From Bacteriovoracaceae bacterium UBA4096 (lineage in GTDB: Bacteria; Bdellovibrionota; Bacteriovoracia; Bacteriovoracales; Bacteriovoracaceae), in assembly GCA_002381945.1 (NCBI GenBank), contig DFXY01000028.1, forward strand, positions 52,376-101,870: 49,495 nt of DNA, written 5' to 3'. Numbering within the stretch: the stretch's first letter is position 1; every line of letters begins with the position of its first letter. A program made the position numbers and the translations under genes. This document shows, in pieces, positions 25,311-33,587 of the stretch. Below the pieces are notes generated by a model. The model ran no database searches and had not been told where the DNA came from. It was given only the letters and a program-made list of their open reading frames with translations.

Positions 25311-26656
25311 TATGCGCCTTCCTTCTCAATAATCTCTAAATTCTTTCTGAGTACTGGTCCATATTCATTCTTACAAGGATCCACAAAAGTACAAAGAGCA
25401 AGATCTTCTTCATCAAGTTCCAGTGCACCCAGATTTACGGCCATATCAGTTCTTTGGGCCAACATGTAACGCAAAAGTTGAGTCGGAAGAATATCAAGAG
25501 GCATCACCGCTTCATAGGAACCAATTGGAACAATTGAACGAACTGAGCCGTTGGTATTTGTATCAAAAGCAAATTTCTTCCCAGGTATAAACTTAGAAAG
25601 GAAAACATTTTTGATAGAAAATTTATTAAACCCTGGAGACTGCCAACCAAGAAATTCTCTGTGATGACCTTCTTTCAAAAGAGTTACTTGAGAATGAAAC
25701 TGACCCACATAATTAGAAGGACCAATCGCTGTTCTACCACCCAGGACAGATCCTGAGACATAACGGATTTGAGAAGTGGATTTAGTTTCATCTTGAGTAA
25801 GATCAGAAATGCTGGCACCACGAAGTGTACGTACCAGACGAGGATTTTTCGCCTCTGGCCCGGAAAGAGCTACGACCTTCTCGCTTGAAACTTCTCCATT
25901 TTTGAAAAGGTATCCAATGGCGATCGTATCCTGATAATTCACATGCCAAACAGTCTTAGCGGCGGAAACCGGATCAAGATGATGGATGTGAGTACCTACG
26001 TTCCCAGCAGGATGTGAGCCGGCAAAACTTTCTTGTTTAACGCCTGAAATATTTTTCACATCAACTGCCGTTTTAGGAGCAGTGACGACAAATACTTTTG
26101 CTCCAAGACGTGACAGGGCTTCAACTCCTGCTTTGAAATCATCCATTCGCTCACTCAAAATCACTTCTGGATTTGGAGCAAGTGGATTGGTGTCCATTGC
26201 ATTAATGAAAATTGATGAAGGTTTAGAATCAATCGCCGGAGTCTTTGAGAACGGACGTGTTCTAAGAAAAGTCCAGGCACCAGACTCAATCAAAAGACTT
26301 CTAGCTTCTTCCGCAGAATAAGCACCAATGCCTTTTTTCTGGAAATTTTTAAGAGTCACTTTGTCTTGACCTAGTACATCGATCACAATCGACTGGAAGA
26401 CTCTTTTGTCCCCGCGATTCAGCTCTCTGATAGTGCCAGAGACAGGTGAAGTGAATAAGACCCCCGGAGTTTTTTTATCTTCAAAAAGCGCCTGGCCTTT
26501 TAAGACTTTGTCACCAACCTGCACCAGCATAGTTGGCTTCATTCCGTGGAAATCTTCGCCTAGGACAGCTACTGAACGAACAGTACTGCCAGATGAGATT
26601 TGTTGTGTTGGACTGCCCGTAATGGGGATGTCCAAACCTTTAGATGTTTTGATCAT
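25310..26656 (-). CDS. nqrA: NqrA, quinone-associated subunit of Na+-Nqr
   Basis: 448 residues from the ATG at 26656, which gives the family-typical opening MIKTSKGLDIPITG and is preceded by AAGGA; a longer reading from 26677 adds seven residues without support. The protein is soluble, with family blocks VKVGDxV-like VQVGDKVLKGQ, FTSPVSGTIRELNRGDKR, and C-terminal ELDEEDLALCTFVDPCKNEYGPVLRKNL. It is the first gene of the nqrABCDEF-apbE-nqrM operon, and a promoter candidate lies just upstream. Confidence 0.97.
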   Translation of the reverse strand: MIKTSKGLDIPITGSPTQQISSGSTVRSVAVLGEDFHGMKPTMLVQVGDKVLKGQALFEDKKTPGVLFTSPVSGTIRELNRGDKRVFQSIVIDVLGQDKVTLKNFQKKGIGAYSAEEARSLLIESGAWTFLRTRPFSKTPAIDSKPSSIFINAMDTNPLAPNPEVILSERMDDFKAGVEALSRLGAKVFVVTAPKTAVDVKNISGVKQESFAGSHPAGNVGTHIHHLDPVSAAKTVWHVNYQDTIAIGYLFKNGEVSSEKVVALSGPEAKNPRLVRTLRGASISDLTQDETKSTSQIRYVSGSVLGGRTAIGPSNYVGQFHSQVTLLKEGHHREFLGWQSPGFNKFSIKNVFLSKFIPGKKFAFDTNTNGSVRSIVPIGSYEAVMPLDILPTQLLRYMLAQRTDMAVNLGALELDEEDLALCTFVDPCKNEYGPVLRKNLEIIEKEGA

Positions 26657-26691
26657 GGAAATCCTTCGTAATGTCATAAGAAGACGCAGTT

Positions 26692-26720
26692 AAATTAGCA
26701 TTTCAATCACTTATTCTCAA
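26692..26720 (-). promoter_or_regulatory. Candidate nqr operon promoter
   Basis: On the minus strand TTGAGA (26720-26715) and TAATTT (26697-26692) are 17 bases apart, and a TG dinucleotide just before the -10 gives an extended -10 character. It lies 36 bases upstream of the nqrA start. Confidence 0.4.
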
Positions 26721-26814
26721 ATGAAACTCTGCACTTCATTTAGATAATATATAGATGCACAGCGTAATGATAGCCGCTCTTGGCAGGAAGCCTTTGATCA
26801 ATTAATTTTAGTTC

Positions 26815-27516
26815 ATGTCACAAAACGCCGAAATACTGCTCGAAGGGTCTTATCTTTATTATCAGAAAGAAGTGAACTACTCGCAAGAGAGTTTCAAGCT
26901 GGTTCATCTTCCTGAAGCCCAAAGCTTTCATATTTATGCTGAAGTTCTTTCAAGAATAGAAACAGGAGAATTTTTAAAAATTATCGTGCGTTTTGAAATG
27001 AATCTTCATTACACGCCTCTGTTTGCGAGGATAGAAAAATCCATTGGTAATAAATATGCCCAGGAAGTCTATAAGGTGGATCTTACAAATCAAGAGCTCC
27101 ATTACACTTTTCAAAATTCACAGAGCACTCAGGAATTCACGCGGCCTTTTAGCGCAAAGCATTACCTAACTTCACCTGCTGTCAGCACTTCAGCTTTATT
27201 TACTTTAAGTCGGAAGTTCGATGCAACTGGTAGGACTCCAGTTGTTTTAATTAGCTCGAACAATGATTGGGTCTACCAGGCACCACCAACTGAAAAAGTG
27301 GTCTATGCTGAGTTTACCACCAGAGATTTGCCGGATTTCAAACTCCATGGCAACTCCCTTTCGGCCGGCCACCTTTGTCTTTATGAATATGATTCTTCCC
27401 ATGCCATTGCTGAGGAACCGGTAGAGCTCTTTATCAGTAAGCACTACGCAATTCCGTATCAACTGATCAAGGGTGATCAGAAAATCGTCATTAAAAACTT
27501 AAAGAAAAACTTTTAA
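26815..27516 (+). CDS. Protein of unknown function
   Basis: 233 residues, no signal peptide or membrane helix, mixed beta-rich composition (many alternating hydrophobic strands such as LKIIVRFEMNLHY, ELHYTFQNSQ, PVVLISSNNDWVY) and ending in a basic tail. I do not recognise a family. The ATG is the first possible start after an in-frame TAG at 26809; no ribosome binding site is at the right distance. It is divergent from nqrA and its stop abuts the stop of the convergent dinG-like gene. Confidence 0.65.
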   Translation: MSQNAEILLEGSYLYYQKEVNYSQESFKLVHLPEAQSFHIYAEVLSRIETGEFLKIIVRFEMNLHYTPLFARIEKSIGNKYAQEVYKVDLTNQELHYTFQNSQSTQEFTRPFSAKHYLTSPAVSTSALFTLSRKFDATGRTPVVLISSNNDWVYQAPPTEKVVYAEFTTRDLPDFKLHGNSLSAGHLCLYEYDSSHAIAEEPVELFISKHYAIPYQLIKGDQKIVIKNLKKNF

Positions 27517-30372
27517 TTAAACTTTGAAGTACTCAGCTATTTCCTTAGTCGCTTGATTCAGCGGCATAGAAAGAATCTGATATGGTTCCATGAGTTTTTG
27601 GAAAGTCCGTAGTGTCCCGCCTTTCCATCTCTTAACCCTGTTATCCACCAATAAGATGGCCCCATGATCGTTTTCAGTTCTGAGTAAGCGTCCAAACTTT
27701 TGATGAAGAGAACGGGTCCTATGGGCCAGGAAGTAGTCATTAAACTCATTTCCAAATTTAAATTCAAAGAAGTCTCTTCGTTTTTGAATAACCAGATCCT
27801 GTCTCACATCTGGGATCTTATCTACGACGATAAATGAAAGCTTCTCGCCGGGAATATCAATTCCTTCTCCAAAGCTCTCCATCCCAATCAGGATTGCTCC
27901 TGACTCTTTTTTGAATTCTTCTACGACGTTCTTACCAAGACCTTGAACAAAAACAGGTATTTTTCCTTCAAACTCCCTGAGCAGAATATCAGTCGCCATT
28001 TCGAAACGAAGTCTCGAAGAAAAAAGTAACAAGGTTTTACCGCCAAGCCTGGTAATGAGAGGACTGACTTCTTTTAACAAGTCAGGAACAAATAAAGGAT
28101 CTGAGATATTCCTCGTATCCGGACACAGATAGACTTTAGAATTATTTTTATAATCGTAAACAGCATCAAGGTAGAGACCTGATTTAAAACGTTTATCTGG
28201 AGCAAGATAGGTATAACCTGTCATCCACTCAACACCCTGAACACCTGAGTCTCCTGAAGCATTTCCCAGAGTGGCCGAAGTAAAGACCACGGAAGAACTT
28301 GTCACCAGAAGCTCGTCATGAATTTTTTTACCCACATCTATCGGGGAAGACTCAAGGCTATAACCTTCATTCTCGGAATACTTCAGAATAGTCGACCAGT
28401 CAGAGGGATTTTCCAGATAGTGCTTGAAGGCCGTCACCAATCTTTCCAAAGAGCCAAAGTTGGTCTCAAAAACGGCCCAGGCCTTCATCTTCTGAGTTTC
28501 ATTCTTAAAGTCTTTATTTTCCCAGCGGGAAATAAAAGGCATATACAGGTTATAAAGGTTCTCAAAAATAAAACCCATGCTCTCAATATGGTTCAAGATG
28601 GTAGCGGCAAGGGAATCCTTCAGTTCAGCTTTCTTGGGAAAAGGCAGCTCATTGGAGTAAGCTGGACTATAGTTAGGCAGTTTTTTAAAATAGGCTTCCA
28701 TTACTCCTGGCAGCCCTTCAAAATGATCACGCAGCATTTTTAAATTAAACTGAGTCTGTTCCCGTAACTGGGAAATGGTGTTTTCGACTTGAAACTCATC
28801 TTCCATATTGGAAAGAAGATAAATCAAGGCCCCCATTCCTTGCGGCAAATTCTTCAAAAGAGATTCAATATTTCGATGCTGTACTTCAAGGCTATAGGCC
28901 TTGGTCGCCTCATGCTCCAATCGATGGGCCTCATCTACCACGATATATTGCGGGCGAGGGATACTTCTGGGCCAGTTAAGCATTAAAGCATGATTTCCAA
29001 TGATCAGTTTCGCTTCTTTGGCTTCCCGTAGCCCTTGAACATAAGAGCACTGGTTCACTAACGGACAATTTTGGCCGGCACAAGCACGATAATCCACCGC
29101 CAACGCAGTTTCTTTCTCTGACAACTCGGGTGTTAGTTTTTTTAAAATATAAGGAATCTGTTCACGGGTTAGTTTCTTTTCATAGGGAACCCGGGAATTA
29201 TAAAAAAAGAGCATTTCAAAATAGGCCTTAGTGAAAATTTCCCCAAAAGGCGTGATAAAAGCTCGCTCTGCTTCATCTTCTCGGAAAAGAAGCTCACACA
29301 GATGATTATTAGAACCAACTAATTTAACAACTTTGGTTTCTTCGCCTAAATTAAGCAGTCTTTTGATCTGAGGGACATCTTTTGCCAACGCTTGATCCTG
29401 CAGGGTTTTAGTTCCGGTAGCTACCAGGCAGGTTTCTTTTTCACTTAATGAAAAAAGGAGAGAAGGTAAAAGGTATCCCATGGTTTTACCAGTTCCCGTT
29501 GGGGCCTGGATTAAAGCATGAACTCGATTTTTGAAAGCTTGCCCAACCCGAACCGAGAGAGATTCCTGAGCAGCACGATGCTTGTAATGAGGCAGGATCT
29601 CATTTATCTCCTTCTCAGCTCGTAAAATGTTCTGGATATTCTGCCCCGAGAAGTCTTTATGGAATTTATCGAACTTATCCATTTTGATAGGTTCAGATTT
29701 ATGAAGATAAAGATAATTCTTTGCAGCTTCTACCAGTGGATAATCAATTTCTTTTCCAATTTCTTCCAACTCATCCGTCGAGAGCATAAAGAAATTCCGA
29801 TAGAAGAATTCAGAAGGGAACTCCATGAAAACTTCCGTCAATTTGATACGAAATTCACGATCCTGATGAGTCAAATAAGTGGCCAGGAGAAGGGTCTTGA
29901 GTAAATCCCTGGAATCGGCCAACCCCCTATGCTCTTCCTTTTCAGCAATCCCTAAAAGATTAATGAAAAACTCAAGATTAAGCGCAGAAGCTTCCGGGAA
30001 CATCATGGCCAGATAATATAAAGAATCGTGATAACTTTCACGGCCATTTGGCTGCTGGATTTTATCAAAATAGCGCTTTAAAAAACTTTCTTCAAAATTG
30101 GCGTTATGGGCCAGTAATGAGTGAGACTCGAGTGTGAGCAGTTCAGGCTCAACTTGAGACCATAGTGGGGCCCGTTTTAATTGCTCGTTAGTAATCCCTG
30201 TCAATTTAGTGATAAAAGAAGAAACAGTGTTTTCTGGTCGGACTAAGGATGAGTAAGAGCGAACGAGTTTAGTCCCTTCGAACTGCAAGAAGCCAAGATC
30301 TATGATCTCATCATTGGCCGGATGAACCCCAGTTGTTTCTATATCAATAGCGGCCCAGGATCCAAGACCCAT
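27517..30372 (-). CDS. dinG: DnaQ-type exonuclease fused to a DinG-type Fe-S helicase
   Basis: 951 residues. Residues 1-about 190 are a DEDDh 3'-5' exonuclease (DIETTG, HNANFEESFL, HRGLADSRDLL). The remainder is an XPD/DinG superfamily 2 helicase: Walker A APTGTGKT near residue 292, DEAH near 480, C-terminal motifs LLLFSSR and FGEGIDIPG, and a final QKFGRLLRT motif VI. Four Cys (about 359, 430, 435, 441; NHLC and CAGQNCPLVNQC) match the Fe-S cluster ligands of E. coli DinG. It probably unwinds DNA-RNA or damaged structures during repair. Confidence 0.9.
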   Translation of the reverse strand: MGLGSWAAIDIETTGVHPANDEIIDLGFLQFEGTKLVRSYSSLVRPENTVSSFITKLTGITNEQLKRAPLWSQVEPELLTLESHSLLAHNANFEESFLKRYFDKIQQPNGRESYHDSLYYLAMMFPEASALNLEFFINLLGIAEKEEHRGLADSRDLLKTLLLATYLTHQDREFRIKLTEVFMEFPSEFFYRNFFMLSTDELEEIGKEIDYPLVEAAKNYLYLHKSEPIKMDKFDKFHKDFSGQNIQNILRAEKEINEILPHYKHRAAQESLSVRVGQAFKNRVHALIQAPTGTGKTMGYLLPSLLFSLSEKETCLVATGTKTLQDQALAKDVPQIKRLLNLGEETKVVKLVGSNNHLCELLFREDEAERAFITPFGEIFTKAYFEMLFFYNSRVPYEKKLTREQIPYILKKLTPELSEKETALAVDYRACAGQNCPLVNQCSYVQGLREAKEAKLIIGNHALMLNWPRSIPRPQYIVVDEAHRLEHEATKAYSLEVQHRNIESLLKNLPQGMGALIYLLSNMEDEFQVENTISQLREQTQFNLKMLRDHFEGLPGVMEAYFKKLPNYSPAYSNELPFPKKAELKDSLAATILNHIESMGFIFENLYNLYMPFISRWENKDFKNETQKMKAWAVFETNFGSLERLVTAFKHYLENPSDWSTILKYSENEGYSLESSPIDVGKKIHDELLVTSSSVVFTSATLGNASGDSGVQGVEWMTGYTYLAPDKRFKSGLYLDAVYDYKNNSKVYLCPDTRNISDPLFVPDLLKEVSPLITRLGGKTLLLFSSRLRFEMATDILLREFEGKIPVFVQGLGKNVVEEFKKESGAILIGMESFGEGIDIPGEKLSFIVVDKIPDVRQDLVIQKRRDFFEFKFGNEFNDYFLAHRTRSLHQKFGRLLRTENDHGAILLVDNRVKRWKGGTLRTFQKLMEPYQILSMPLNQATKEIAEYFKV

Positions 30373-30480
30373 TTTAATCCTTTATGCGAAGTGACATGTG
30401 AGTGTTCTACCATAAATTAATAGGCAGACTTTCGTCAATTATGCTAACTTGCATTAAAAAGATTTTTTCAAAGAGGAATA

Positions 30481-30870
30481 ATGGAAACCTGGTTAATGCA
30501 AACTCAATCACTTTGCATTGTCTTGCTTATGCTTGCAGGAATTGTGGCCAGAAACCGTCGTCAACTGCACGTTAAAATCATGAGTAGTGCCATGATTTGG
30601 GATATTCTTCTGATACTTCAGGTGGAACTAAGTCGTTCGGCCATTCTTAAGGCCTCCAAAGCAGTGACAAACCCGCTCATTTTAAACATCCATGTTTCGT
30701 TTGCCGTGTCCACAGTCATCCTTTATGGTTTTATGGTGTATAGCGGACGTAAAATGCTGGCAGGAGATGTCAGTATTCGAGCGAAACATAGGATTTTGGG
30801 ATACTCTACTTTCCTGATGAGAATTCTTACTTTTATTACCAGTTTTTGGGCGGTTGCCCCTAAGGGTTAA
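30481..30870 (+). CDS. DUF420-like four-helix membrane protein
   Basis: 129 residues with four predicted membrane helices. Histidines recur in RRQLHVKIM, NIHVSFA and AKHRILGY, the placement seen in DUF420/YozB-like proteins that are often near cytochrome oxidase and heme genes. AGAGG precedes the ATG. It is only two bases before the BolA gene, so the two are in one operon. Heme binding is a possibility, not shown. Confidence 0.65.
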   Translation: METWLMQTQSLCIVLLMLAGIVARNRRQLHVKIMSSAMIWDILLILQVELSRSAILKASKAVTNPLILNIHVSFAVSTVILYGFMVYSGRKMLAGDVSIRAKHRILGYSTFLMRILTFITSFWAVAPKG

Positions 30871-30872
30871 TC

Positions 30873-31121
30873 ATGAGTGATTTTAAGTTTGTTGAAGATA
30901 TAATCAAGGCAGGCCTTCCAGACGCTGAAGTCATGGTGGAAGATATGACCGGTACACGTGATCATCTCGATATCACAGTCGTGAGCGATGCTTTCAAAGG
31001 AAAAATGTTATTTGAGCAGCATCAAATGCTCATGACTCTTTTGAAGGAAGAGTTAAAACAAAGAATTCATGCGGTAAAACTGCAAACTTATACTAAAGAA
31101 AAATTCCAATCGATTAAATAA
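30873..31121 (+). CDS. BolA/IbaG family protein
   Basis: 82 residues. The BolA fold is evident from an N-terminal helix (VEDIIKAGLPDAEVMVED), the strand DHLDITVVSDAFKGKMLFEQHQM with the conserved FxGKxxxxxHQ, and the last helix with HAVKLQTYT. BolA proteins pair with CGFS glutaredoxins to bind a [2Fe-2S] cluster. The gene for such a glutaredoxin is ten bases downstream. Confidence 0.9.
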   Translation: MSDFKFVEDIIKAGLPDAEVMVEDMTGTRDHLDITVVSDAFKGKMLFEQHQMLMTLLKEELKQRIHAVKLQTYTKEKFQSIK

Positions 31122-31131
31122 GAGGTAAACC

Positions 31132-31500
31132 ATGTCATCTTTTAATGTACTTAATAATGATATTTCAGAAATTGAAGTGACCGATAAATCAAAAGACCTA
31201 AAAGAACAAATTGAAGGCCTTCTCGCCAGTTCAAAAATTGTTTTATTCATGAAAGGCAACTCAGAGATGCCTCAGTGTGGATTTTCGGCCAATTCTATCG
31301 CCATCCTTAAACACCTAGCTGTTCCTTTCAAAACATTCAATATTTTAAACGATGCAGACATCCGGCAGGGTTTGAAAGAGTTTTCAAACTGGCCGACTTA
31401 CCCTCAGTTATATGTTAATGGGAAATTAATTGGTGGTAACGACATCATCACTGAGATGTATCAGTCTGGTGAGTTACAAGAATTTTTAAAGAACAACTAA
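31132..31500 (+). CDS. grxD: Monothiol CGFS glutaredoxin (Grx4/GrxD type)
   Basis: 122 residues. Active site PQCGFS, then WPTYPQLYVNGKLIGGNDI, the signature of class II monothiol glutaredoxins. These bind a [2Fe-2S] cluster with glutathione and transfer it to client proteins. There is an N-terminal extension of about 20 residues. AAGAGG precedes the ATG. The pairing with BolA upstream supports a Grx-BolA Fe-S carrier complex. Confidence 0.93.
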   Translation: MSSFNVLNNDISEIEVTDKSKDLKEQIEGLLASSKIVLFMKGNSEMPQCGFSANSIAILKHLAVPFKTFNILNDADIRQGLKEFSNWPTYPQLYVNGKLIGGNDIITEMYQSGELQEFLKNN

Positions 31501-31503
31501 TAT

Positions 31504-32763
31504 ATGAAAAGAGTTATCGGAAGACTCAATCCACAGGACAGACACGTTACCATTTGGGGTGCCGGCTTTTCGGGATTAATACTAGGCTATTACCTGAAAG
31601 ATCTTGGATATAAAATAACCATCTATGAGCGCTCAAATAAAGTCGGTGGCAAAATTCAAACGAAGAAGACAACTGCAGGCATTATCGAAACCGGGGCCAA
31701 TGCCCTGTACATGAATGCAGACGGAATGGATCTTTTAAAGAACTTAAAACTTGAACCCATTCCTGCAGCAAAAAAATTAAAACGCTTTCTGATGATCAAC
31801 GGTAAGTTGAAACGTCCTTTGCAATTAAAGTTTATATCTAAGCTGGCAGTTAATGGGCATAAAAAGCCACCTTTAGTCGGCGATGGCTTAACCGTGGCAG
31901 ATTTTTTTCGCCCACTTATTGGTGATGAGAATATTCAAAAATTCCTTTCCCCTGTATTGGGAGGCATTTATGCTACTCCTGCTGAAAACCTGCACTTTAA
32001 ATCCGTTTTCCATGATCTCTCCCAAGTTGCTCAATTCAACTCGTATTGGGATTTCGTAAAACTCGTTATAAAAAGACAGAAGGCCAAACCCCGTTTAGAA
32101 GTATCTGGCTCAGTTAGCTTTGAGGGAGGTATGCAAACCTTCATTAATCGACTGGCCGATGTATTAAAGCAGGATATTAAACTTAACTATAAAGAAAATT
32201 TCCGTATCAAGGGTAACACCATTCTTTGTACCGATGCTATAACAGCTTCAGAATTGACCCGGGAAATCCGACCGGAGTTTAGTCTTGAATTAAGCAGAAT
32301 CAAGTATCAACAGCTCACCAGCGTGACTGTATTCATGAAACGGGAAATTAAATCGATTCAGAGATCTTTTGGAGTATTGATTCCGCTGGAAAGTGGGCTG
32401 AATTCCATGGGTGTCATCAATAACAAAGCAATCTTTCCTGAAAACAATGAAAATGTTTACTCTTACACTTTCATTTCGCGCAAGAAGTGTACGAATGAAG
32501 AGATTAAAGCGGATATCAAATCTCTTTATCGTGAGTTTATTCCGGAAGATATCGAACATATTGAGAATACATATTGGGATAAAGCTTTACCCGTTTATGA
32601 TATGCAGAGGTACTTAAGTATTAAGAAACTCCATCAGTTGGCGAAGAAAGAAGAAAACTTTGCGATCTTTGGAAATTATGTGGCGGGAATTTCTCTTAGA
32701 GAGATGATCTCTGCGGCGAAAATTTTTGCGAATAATCCGCTAGATTACACGGAGACAAAATGA
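31504..32763 (+). CDS. Protoporphyrinogen-oxidase-like FAD flavoprotein
   Basis: 419 residues. The FAD-binding N-terminus VTIWGAGFSGLILGYYLKDLG ends in the acidic YER, followed by VGGKIQT, the typical amine oxidase / HemY start. The middle region with PVLGGIYATPAENLHF and the C-terminal GNYVAGISLREMI, which parallels the G-N-x-x-G-V-x-x-x-D end motif of HemY, suggest protoporphyrinogen oxidase (heme synthesis). Other FAD-dependent amine oxidases are not excluded. It overlaps the methyltransferase gene by four bases. Confidence 0.75.
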   Translation: MKRVIGRLNPQDRHVTIWGAGFSGLILGYYLKDLGYKITIYERSNKVGGKIQTKKTTAGIIETGANALYMNADGMDLLKNLKLEPIPAAKKLKRFLMINGKLKRPLQLKFISKLAVNGHKKPPLVGDGLTVADFFRPLIGDENIQKFLSPVLGGIYATPAENLHFKSVFHDLSQVAQFNSYWDFVKLVIKRQKAKPRLEVSGSVSFEGGMQTFINRLADVLKQDIKLNYKENFRIKGNTILCTDAITASELTREIRPEFSLELSRIKYQQLTSVTVFMKREIKSIQRSFGVLIPLESGLNSMGVINNKAIFPENNENVYSYTFISRKKCTNEEIKADIKSLYREFIPEDIEHIENTYWDKALPVYDMQRYLSIKKLHQLAKKEENFAIFGNYVAGISLREMISAAKIFANNPLDYTETK

Positions 32764-33587
32764 AGAAAGCATCTGAATTTCCATATCTCCATGGATTTTC
32801 TGATACTGAGCAGGCCAGGCTCCGGACTCAAGCAGAATTTGCTGAGTTTACCATCTTTCAAAACATAAACTTCTCAAATGCTAAAAAAATTCTGGAAGTC
32901 GGTTCAGGTGTCGGAGCGCAGACTGAAATCATTCTTCGTCGTTTCCCAAAAGTTCATGTCACAGGAATAGATCTTAACGAAAAACAAGTTGAAGCTGCCC
33001 GAAAATATCTTGGTTCATTCCCAAGTGCGGCCAACCGTTATGAATTTCATAAGATGAGTGCCGATAATTTGACTTTTGAACCACAGAGTTTTGATGGTGC
33101 GTATCTGTGCTGGATCCTCGAACATGTACCAAATCCGGCCCAAGTCCTGAGCGAAGTCCGCCGTGTTCTGAGGCCTGGTTCAGAAATTGTTGTTACTGAA
33201 GTAATGAATTCATCTTTCTTCCTTGACCCTTATTCACCTAATGTCTGGAAGTATTGGATGGCCTTTAATGATTATCAATACGATCATGCTGGAGATCCTT
33301 TCATTGGTGCCAAATTAGGTAATTTACTAACTCAGGTTGGATATCATCAGGTTAAAACAGAAGTTAAAACCTGGCACTTTGACAACCGCCAACCGGCCCT
33401 AAGAAAACAAGCGATTCATTTCTGGACAGACCTGTTGCTTTCAGCTTCTGATAAATTAGTCGAAGATAAGTACGTCGAGCAGGAAGTTGTGGATAAAGCG
33501 AAAGAAGAATTGGGTCGTGTTGCCAACGACCCTAATGCTGTTTTTATGTATTCATTCATGCAGGCCAAGGCCCAGGTGTATTACTAA
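32760..33587 (+). CDS. Class I SAM-dependent methyltransferase
   Basis: 275 residues. Motif I ILEVGSGVGAQTEIIL, motif II GIDLNEKQVEAARKYL, and FDGAYLCWILEHVPNP in the motif IV position define the SAM-binding fold. The substrate is not evident. Because it is coupled (ATGA) to the protoporphyrinogen-oxidase-like gene, a small-molecule, lipid or quinone substrate is possible. Its last four bases overlap the convergent gene at 33584. Confidence 0.85.
   Translation: MKKASEFPYLHGFSDTEQARLRTQAEFAEFTIFQNINFSNAKKILEVGSGVGAQTEIILRRFPKVHVTGIDLNEKQVEAARKYLGSFPSAANRYEFHKMSADNLTFEPQSFDGAYLCWILEHVPNPAQVLSEVRRVLRPGSEIVVTEVMNSSFFLDPYSPNVWKYWMAFNDYQYDHAGDPFIGAKLGNLLTQVGYHQVKTEVKTWHFDNRQPALRKQAIHFWTDLLLSASDKLVEDKYVEQEVVDKAKEELGRVANDPNAVFMYSFMQAKAQVYY

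Noticed and set aside
19870..26656. Rnf complex instead of Nqr
   Set aside because: NqrA, NqrF, NqrM and the covalent FMN motifs are all those of Nqr, and RnfB/RnfC-type ferredoxin subunits are absent.
28318..28743. 141-residue plus-strand ORF inside the helicase gene
   Set aside because: Antisense to a conserved helicase sequence; unlikely composition for a real protein.
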